Positions 6,481 to 6,509 of a stretch of 6,509 nucleotides of DNA are shown here, piece after piece (position 1 is the stretch's first letter; each line of letters starts with the position of its first letter). The notes beneath the pieces were generated by a model that was not told where the DNA came from, did not search any database, and saw only the letters and a list, made by a program, of their open reading frames with translations. The position numbers and the translations under genes are program-made. This DNA is from Desulfovibrionaceae bacterium (GTDB lineage Bacteria > Desulfobacterota > Desulfovibrionia > Desulfovibrionales > Desulfovibrionaceae): contig WRHT01000084.1 in assembly GCA_009783115.1 (NCBI GenBank), forward strand, positions 1-6,509, written 5' to 3'.

Positions 6481-6509
6481 TGAAATCGCGGCTACTTCTC
6501 CGCGGAGGC

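Larger units (their letters stand above)
6389..6509 (+). other. Right-edge stretch with no recognisable gene
   Basis: AT-richer DNA after the broken Bro-N-like gene. Short frames run through it on both strands (plus 6342-6509, open at the edge; minus 6508-6418), but neither resembles a family I know. Two inverted repeats lie here and are listed separately. Confidence 0.5.

Noticed and set aside
6342..6509. Plus-strand open frame MTKRQKPGFSPCLRFDGSGL..., running off the right edge
   Set aside because: It is out of frame within the Bro-N-like fragment, has no ribosome-binding site or recognisable family, and crosses both hairpins.

Overview
The window looks like chromosomal DNA from a Gram-negative, GC-rich, probably anaerobic proteobacterium. 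A Desulfovibrionaceae-type sulfate reducer is my best guess. The guess rests on a cbpA-clpB pair next to a feoAB pair, on a FeoB pore motif reading GGCAVPG instead of the usual GCNVPA, and on general protein similarity. It is recall-based inference, not proof.

Left half, minus strand (1-1951): a chaperone operon, transcribed right to left. cbpA is a class II J-domain co-chaperone. clpB is a Hsp100 disaggregase cut by the left window edge after its first ATPase domain. The two are 13 bp apart and look translationally coupled. Middle, plus strand (2084-4565): feoA and feoB, the ferrous-iron uptake pair, 4 bp apart. The two operons diverge from a 132-bp intergenic region. It holds a 16/19 match to the Fur box, a TTGACA -35 for feoA, and a plausible opposing promoter for cbpA-clpB that overlaps the same Fur box.

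Right third (4566-6509): a decayed accessory region. Immediately after feoB, on the minus strand, lies the C-terminal part of a VOC (glyoxalase-fold) protein. It is joined head-to-head to the C-terminal 490-odd residues of an MmeI-like class I DNA methyltransferase on the plus strand. Both genes have lost their 5' parts at the same point (about 4784-4820), which suggests one deletion. The methyltransferase fragment keeps its target-recognition domain and C-terminal domains but no catalytic domain. GC content jumps within it from about 37% to 60% near 5580, at the edge of the recognition domain. It overlaps the first 28 or so codons of a Bro-N-like gene, which is itself broken at about 6376. 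The last 120 bases hold two short inverted repeats and no recognisable gene.

Functionally, the intact part is core physiology: protein disaggregation and iron uptake, possibly co-regulated by iron. The right part is the scar of a restriction-modification or defence cassette. I see no complete novel system. The best leads are the shared divergent Fur-box promoter, the double-truncation junction and the mosaic recognition domain.
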